A stretch of DNA of 22,572 nt from Sphaeroforma arctica JP610. Taxonomy: Eukaryota; Opisthokonta; Ichthyosporea; Ichthyophonida. Positions 18,656 through 22,572 of this stretch are shown here, piece by piece. Numbering within the stretch: the first letter of the stretch is position 1; each line of letters opens with the position of its first letter. A program made the position numbers and the translations under genes. Below the pieces are notes generated by a model. It did no database searches. It was not told the origin of the DNA and was given only the letters and a program-made list of their open reading frames with translations. The stretch spans positions 6,130-28,701 of the forward strand of contig NW_014039599.1 in NCBI RefSeq assembly GCF_001186125.1, in the 5' to 3' direction.

Positions 18656-18661
18656 AATAAA
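18656..18661 (+). terminator. poly(A) signal of cysteine-rich gene 4
   Basis: AATAAA about 62 bases after the stop; context GTTAAATAAAAAACAGGT as in copy 3. Confidence 0.7.
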
Positions 18662-18762
18662 AAACAGGTTCTATTTGATTCAGATATGTCACAAAATGTA
18701 CATCAAGTTTTAGTCATTGTAATCTACACATGTATGGTGTATCTTTGCTCGTCTGGTGTACT

Positions 18763-18786
18763 GGTGTTTCGGTGTTTCGGTGTTTC
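18763..18786. repeat. three-copy GGTGTTTC minisatellite
   Basis: Three perfect 8-base units in a row within the 3' flank of copy 4. They are absent from the equivalent position of copy 2 (near 6817), so the expansion is local. Confidence 0.85.
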
Positions 18787-19098
18787 GGTGGCGATTGTTT
18801 CCTCAATTCCCAGATTTCGACGAGCCGCTCCGTACTTCGTGACTCGATGAATGTCAGCGGGCCTGACCATTTCAGTACTCGCTTCTGCTAACACTTAACT
18901 ACTGGATTTCAAGTCTATCTTCAATATATATGCAGGATCTCATTTTGTACAACGATTATAAATGTTACCGTTAGTGTCTCCTGAATCCATTGCGCAGAAC
19001 AATTTTCTGAAGAAAACTGCCTATACATACTCTGAAGAAACGATTGATTTATTGTCAGAAACTATATAGCGAAAGACCGGGTTGAATGCCATCTTACA

Positions 19099-19298
19099 AC
19101 CAATTTCGAAATCTGCAAACCGTGGGTCAAGAAAATATGGAACGCACAAGCTGCTCCGCGTATATTTAATTAGTCAGATAGGTGTATTGCAAGTAAGGTC
19201 TTTAGCATGTGCGAGTACAGAACACTACACATCGTTGCGGACAAAACTGGATACTATGAACAGAATTGCTTTAAACGTCGCCTAGGAACTATCTGTCG
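19099..19298 (+). pseudogene. decayed relative of the cysteine-rich secreted protein gene (remnant 4)
   Basis: TNFEICKPWVKK at the start matches SSFELCKKWIKD (residues 25-36). Further on, MCEYRTLHIVADKTG aligns with remnant 1. It begins about 505 bases after the stop of the intact gene and has the same orientation. It has no continuous frame with a signal peptide. Confidence 0.5.
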
Positions 19299-20665
19299 AT
19301 TACTGAGCTTCGAATTAGTTGAAGATATCATGTTAACGAGCTCCTGCGGTGGGAATCACAGTAGTTAGGACCCAAATATATTCTTATAAAAGGATTCATT
19401 TGCAACAATTAGGATATATATGCCAAAACATATGTAACGGAAATTCTTTACGATATGGAACTGTATTTAACCCACATTGGAAGAAAGAAAAGTTGACAGG
19501 ACCATATCATCTAATGAACAACTATAACCAGATAATGCATTCTAGAGCATATAACTTTGTATAGATAGAAGGTGGCTCTACTTCAAAAACGGTGAGTAAC
19601 TTTACCCCAACTTTGCCCCAATGATAGGTATGGGAACGTGTCAAGTTTCAAATCTTGGTGCTCGTTTCTGGCTGCGAGTTGTATTGTAAAACACACACAC
19701 ACAAAAGATGAAGTGAACGGAATACATCTGAACATGAACAAAGTTTCACAAAGTGTCTTTACTAGTGCGTACGATTACTGTATATGTCAGCAGGTTGAAA
19801 AAAACTTCTACCCCATGCTGTTTAATTATCAGTAGGTTGTGACTACGCTTGACTTCGATTATGGCGAAATCGTTCTTATGTGGAAACGAGGAAGCATCTA
19901 TATACACGCACAATGTACAACATATGTTACCTGATTTGCCTTGGTAGCGATAGCTGATTTGCAATGGCTTGCTTTCACCAGAATTTCAATAAGTTTGTAT
20001 TTGTTGCTCAGCTTTATTATATCATATTTAAATTCACCATTTCTGTGTCGATCTATCTTCGACTTTGCTAATTTCGATCTGAATCAGACAGCTAACATAT
20101 GTCTGTTAATAAATTTACTTCCTGAGATTACTTCTACCTTAGATATCGGCAACGTGAAGCATGACATATCAAACGTGGTGTAAGTTCCGGCAATTGGTGG
20201 TTCTGCAACGGGAATATATTTTACTCCCCATATGCCTTGCAAATAAAACATACACTCTTTTAATATGGCTAATTCACGTTCAGATATTAACTTTAGACAT
20301 GAAAACAAAATATTGCCGAATGTGCCTATCAAGACCTTTTTGCAGATGATTTATGGAAATCAAAACATCCACGAATGAGGGAGTAAACTTCCAAGACTTA
20401 TAAATCTCCACTTCCAGAGAGTCGTGCCACGAATTCTTTAATACACATATGCTGATTGCAGACCGTTATGGATGCTCAATAGCAGATATTATATATTTAC
20501 TTCATTCATCGCACGAAGCAGGAATTATTTGAAAAAATAGGTTTCATTTTCATCTCGACAGATGAGAGCAATAATAATGTACACTAGACAACTTCGGAAC
20601 TGGTGGGTGCGTATCATCTTTGAACATACTGTGTTTTCTGTTGGCCATGATATGCGTCCTGCTAC

Positions 20666-21295
20666 ATGATTTATAATATGAATATACTCTAAATACCTAT
20701 CCGACAGATGGCTTCATAAGTGTTTTAATATTTGTGTTTAGAAAAAAGCACTGTACACGGTATATATTCCTATATTTTTTATTTTATTTTTTTTTAAAAA
20801 ACAAATCAACGATTGAAAGTGTATATTTAGAAAACCTTAAATACGTTCATGACCCTCTAGAGAAGAAATAAAATAATATGCCTGATCGGACTATCGTCCG
20901 AAGGACAATACGTTAAATAATAAATACTCACGGATACGAGTAACGCTAGTTTTAATACCATATTTGATATTTACAGTAGCTATTTTTCTATTTATTCTAA
21001 AAAAGTTGTTGAGGATACTTGATTTCATTAATTCATAGTCCATTTGTTCACGTTCAACGTATACTCTGAAAGCTAATTACCATAGCAACATAACGTACAA
21101 TCTCAAATCTGAAGTCTTGTTGAAATCTCAAATCCTCTAAATACAATTAGTTAGTCTTCTGAAATAAATACAGACAAATCCCAAATCTGTATAAAACCGT
21201 TTCCACATATTATTCTGACCAGAATCAACATACTGTAAATAGTAATTTCTTTATAAAAAACATAAACAACCGAATGAAGACTCGCCAACTGTCGT
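20666..21295. other. AT-rich intergenic DNA
   Basis: No gene seen. It has A/T runs around 20775-20805 and a tiny hairpin (CGGACTATCGTCCG near 20888). Confidence 0.5.
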
Positions 21296-21297
21296 TA

Positions 21298-21840
21298 TAC
21301 GGCACTGGTGACAATAATATTATTAACCACCTCAGGCCCAGTTTCCTACCAGTCTCATACTTATACTTTTTCGAGTTTAATTTGCTTAAATATAGGTGTA
21401 TTAATGTAGCTAGCGTGATTTTAAAAGCACTTGTGAGATGTGTTTGTTTTCTGCCGGTTTGTTTGTTATCTGTCGGCTGAAAGCGCTCGACTTAAAAGTT
21501 GGAAATTGTAGCGCGGATACAACCCATTGGTTGCACTTATGTTAGGTCCTTGTCGGTCTTAAGGGCTTGGCATATGTTAGCAGTTAGACGCATGTATATA
21601 GGCGTCCTCTGTCTTAGCTATTGCTTTGGATTCGCCCATGGTTTTACAGTTGACATTATTCGTGTCTAACATACGTAGACCTCTCCTCTAAGGCCGGCAA
21701 AGAACTAATACAACAAGTGCAATAAATGGGCTAAAATCACGCTATTAAAAGCAAAGTAAACTCGAAAAAGTTTCAAGTATGAGACTGGTAGGAAACTGGT
21801 CCCGAGGTGGTTAATAATTTTGTTTTTCACTAGTGCCGTA
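21298..21840. mobile_element. long-TIR MITE (543 bp), TA target duplication likely
   Basis: The left arm (about 21298-21390) and right arm (about 21751-21840) are inverted copies. The left begins TACGGCACTGGTGA and the right ends with the inverse of TACGGCACTAGTGA. Shared inner blocks are ATTATTAACCACCTC, CAGTTTCCTACCAGTCTCAT and TTTTTCGAGTTTA. TA lies outside both ends (21296-21297 and 21841-21842), which fits Tc1/mariner-like insertion, although TA also lies at the inner edge so the exact border is uncertain. There is no transposase; the 68-codon frame starting at 21274 crosses the element boundary and is not a gene. Confidence 0.75.
21460..21535 (+). other. tRNA-like (possibly SINE-derived) stretch inside the MITE
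   Basis: TATCTGTCGGCTGAAAGC resembles a tRNA D-arm / A box (TAGCTCAGTCGGTAGAGC). It is followed by GCTCGACTTAAAAGTTGG, which resembles an anticodon arm, and GCGGATACAACCC, which resembles a T-arm / B box (GGTTCGAATCC). Pairing is incomplete, so it is not a functional tRNA; a decayed tRNA or tRNA-derived SINE head is possible. Confidence 0.3.
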
Positions 21841-21842
21841 TA

Positions 21843-22176
21843 AAGACATTCCTTCTAAATGAACTATTTTCAAAATAATAATAAAGCTATACAGCGTCCA
21901 GCGAAGCATATTTTTTTTAAAGTATTTTTAAAAGCAACAACAAAACAAAACAATATAAATAATCATTTAAAAATATAAGAATATTTATGTACATTCTGAT
22001 ATCAAGTGGCTGAACATGTTATACGCTCATTGCAAACTGCAGAGACTATGTAGAATCTAGATATTTGGACTTGAATTTTTAAAAATATTATTAGCATCGC
22101 ATTCACGGTTTTTGTTATGATATTTTAGATACGGTAAGCAATCTTAAGTCATCTCACAAACTTAAAACACACAAAC
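21843..22176. promoter_or_regulatory. 5' region of oxygenase gene 2
   Basis: From about 21995 to the ATG it aligns with 9915-10080: TGATATCAAGTGG, TTGCAAACTGCA, ATACGGTAAGCAA, CATCTCACAAA and CACACAAACATGTCG. It is the duplicated promoter and 5'UTR. I cannot pick out a core element. Confidence 0.5.
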
Positions 22177-22362
22177 ATGTCGTTAGTAACTCTCCAATAT
22201 GACGATTTGAAGGCCAAGAAAGACTTGTCTGAAAAAATTCGAAGTGTGTTTGGTGCCAAGGGCCTAGGTGCTCTGACAATTGCTGGAATGCCTAACTATG
22301 TTGAAATGCAAAACAGACTTTTAAGACTAAGCAATGCAATATCCAAGCTACCCGACGATCAG
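22177..22362 (+). CDS. 2-oxoglutarate/Fe(II)-dependent oxygenase, exon 1 of second copy (runs off the window)
   Basis: Exon 1 encodes [17 protein letters not shown] through SKLPDDQ, 62 codons, exactly the length of exon 1 in the first copy (10081-10266), with 12 residue differences. The donor is CAG/GTGTGG at 22363. The intron then runs into a TA-rich microsatellite as in the first copy. The catalytic exons lie beyond the window, so whether this copy is whole cannot be told. Confidence 0.85.
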
Positions 22363-22475
22363 GTGTGGAGATCACTGCGCTTCTAGGCTGTAATGTTATT
22401 CTGTGTGTCATATGATTTAAATGACTGCAGTTTGTACCGCAGAAAACATCTTTAAAAGTGAGTCAAGCTCTGATA

Positions 22476-22572
22476 AATATGTATATATATATATATAGTG
22501 TATGTATGTTTGTATGTTATTTATGTTCATATATATATACATATATATATATATATAGTGGCATGTATATAT
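22476..22572. repeat. intronic TA / GTAT microsatellite at window end
   Basis: (TA)n, TGTATG and a second (TA)n in intron 1 of the second oxygenase copy. It lies about 113 bases after the donor, close to the 120 bases seen in the first copy. Confidence 0.8.

Larger units (their letters stand above)
18595..20665 (+). repeat. 3' flank module, copy 4 (fullest)
   Basis: Homologous to 6682-8326 and to the inverse of 768-2650. Shared landmarks are GTCAGCGGGCCT near 18853, CCATTGCGCAGAACAAT near 18987, the cysteine-rich remnant at 19099-19298, TTTGCCTTGGTAGCGATAGCTGATTT near 19936, TTCGATCTGAATCAGACAG near 20068, GACAGATGAGAGCAATAATAA near 20559, and TATGCGTCCTGC near 20650. A frame at 19941-20183 has weak resemblance to frames in copies 1 and 2 (FDLNQ, ITST, VKHDI), which could be the last trace of a further decayed gene. 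The evidence is too thin to name one. Confidence 0.65.

Overview
The window reads as eukaryotic nuclear DNA: AT-rich, with GT-AG spliceosomal introns, AATAAA poly(A) signals, many microsatellites and several non-autonomous DNA transposons. The source looks like a unicellular eukaryote or early-branching opisthokont rather than a bacterium or a compact genome. An ichthyosporean-like protist is my best guess, but it is only a guess.

The window holds two tandem copies of one three-gene module, offset by about 12 kb. Each module has (i) a minus-strand gene for a 190-aa secreted cysteine-rich protein, (ii) a plus-strand gene for a near-identical protein, divergently transcribed from it, and (iii) downstream, a multi-exon gene for a predicted 2-oxoglutarate/Fe(II)-dependent oxygenase on the plus strand. 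Module 1 has cysteine-rich genes at 2651-3223 (-) and 6109-6681 (+) and the oxygenase at 10081-14536. Module 2 has cysteine-rich genes at 15920-16492 (-) and 18022-18594 (+), and exon 1 of the second oxygenase at 22177-22362, whose remainder lies beyond the window.

Each cysteine-rich gene is followed by a related 3' flank (roughly 770-2650, 6680-8330, 15100-15920, 18595-20665). About 0.5 kb after the stop, three of the four flanks contain what looks like a decayed, diverged member of the same family in the same orientation; the second flank keeps only part of it, closer to the gene. The locus therefore once held more copies.

The four cysteine-rich genes are mosaics. Promoters group minus with minus and plus with plus, as expected from module duplication. 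Coding sequences and 3'UTRs group within each inverted pair instead, which points to gene conversion between the inverted arms.

Transposon content consists of three inverted-repeat elements (3770-4323 nested foldback; 8330-8551 Tourist-like with TTA target duplication; 21298-21840 with long terminal inverted repeats and a tRNA-like stretch inside). A 790-base run of N (10444-11233) lies inside the first oxygenase gene and hides at least one exon. The first exon after the gap has its reading frame disturbed over about 30 bases. TA/GT microsatellites are concentrated in the oxygenase introns.

How the genes work together cannot be shown from sequence. The cysteine-rich proteins are predicted to be exported. 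The oxygenase has no visible signal peptide and should be intracellular, so a direct enzyme-substrate link is speculation.
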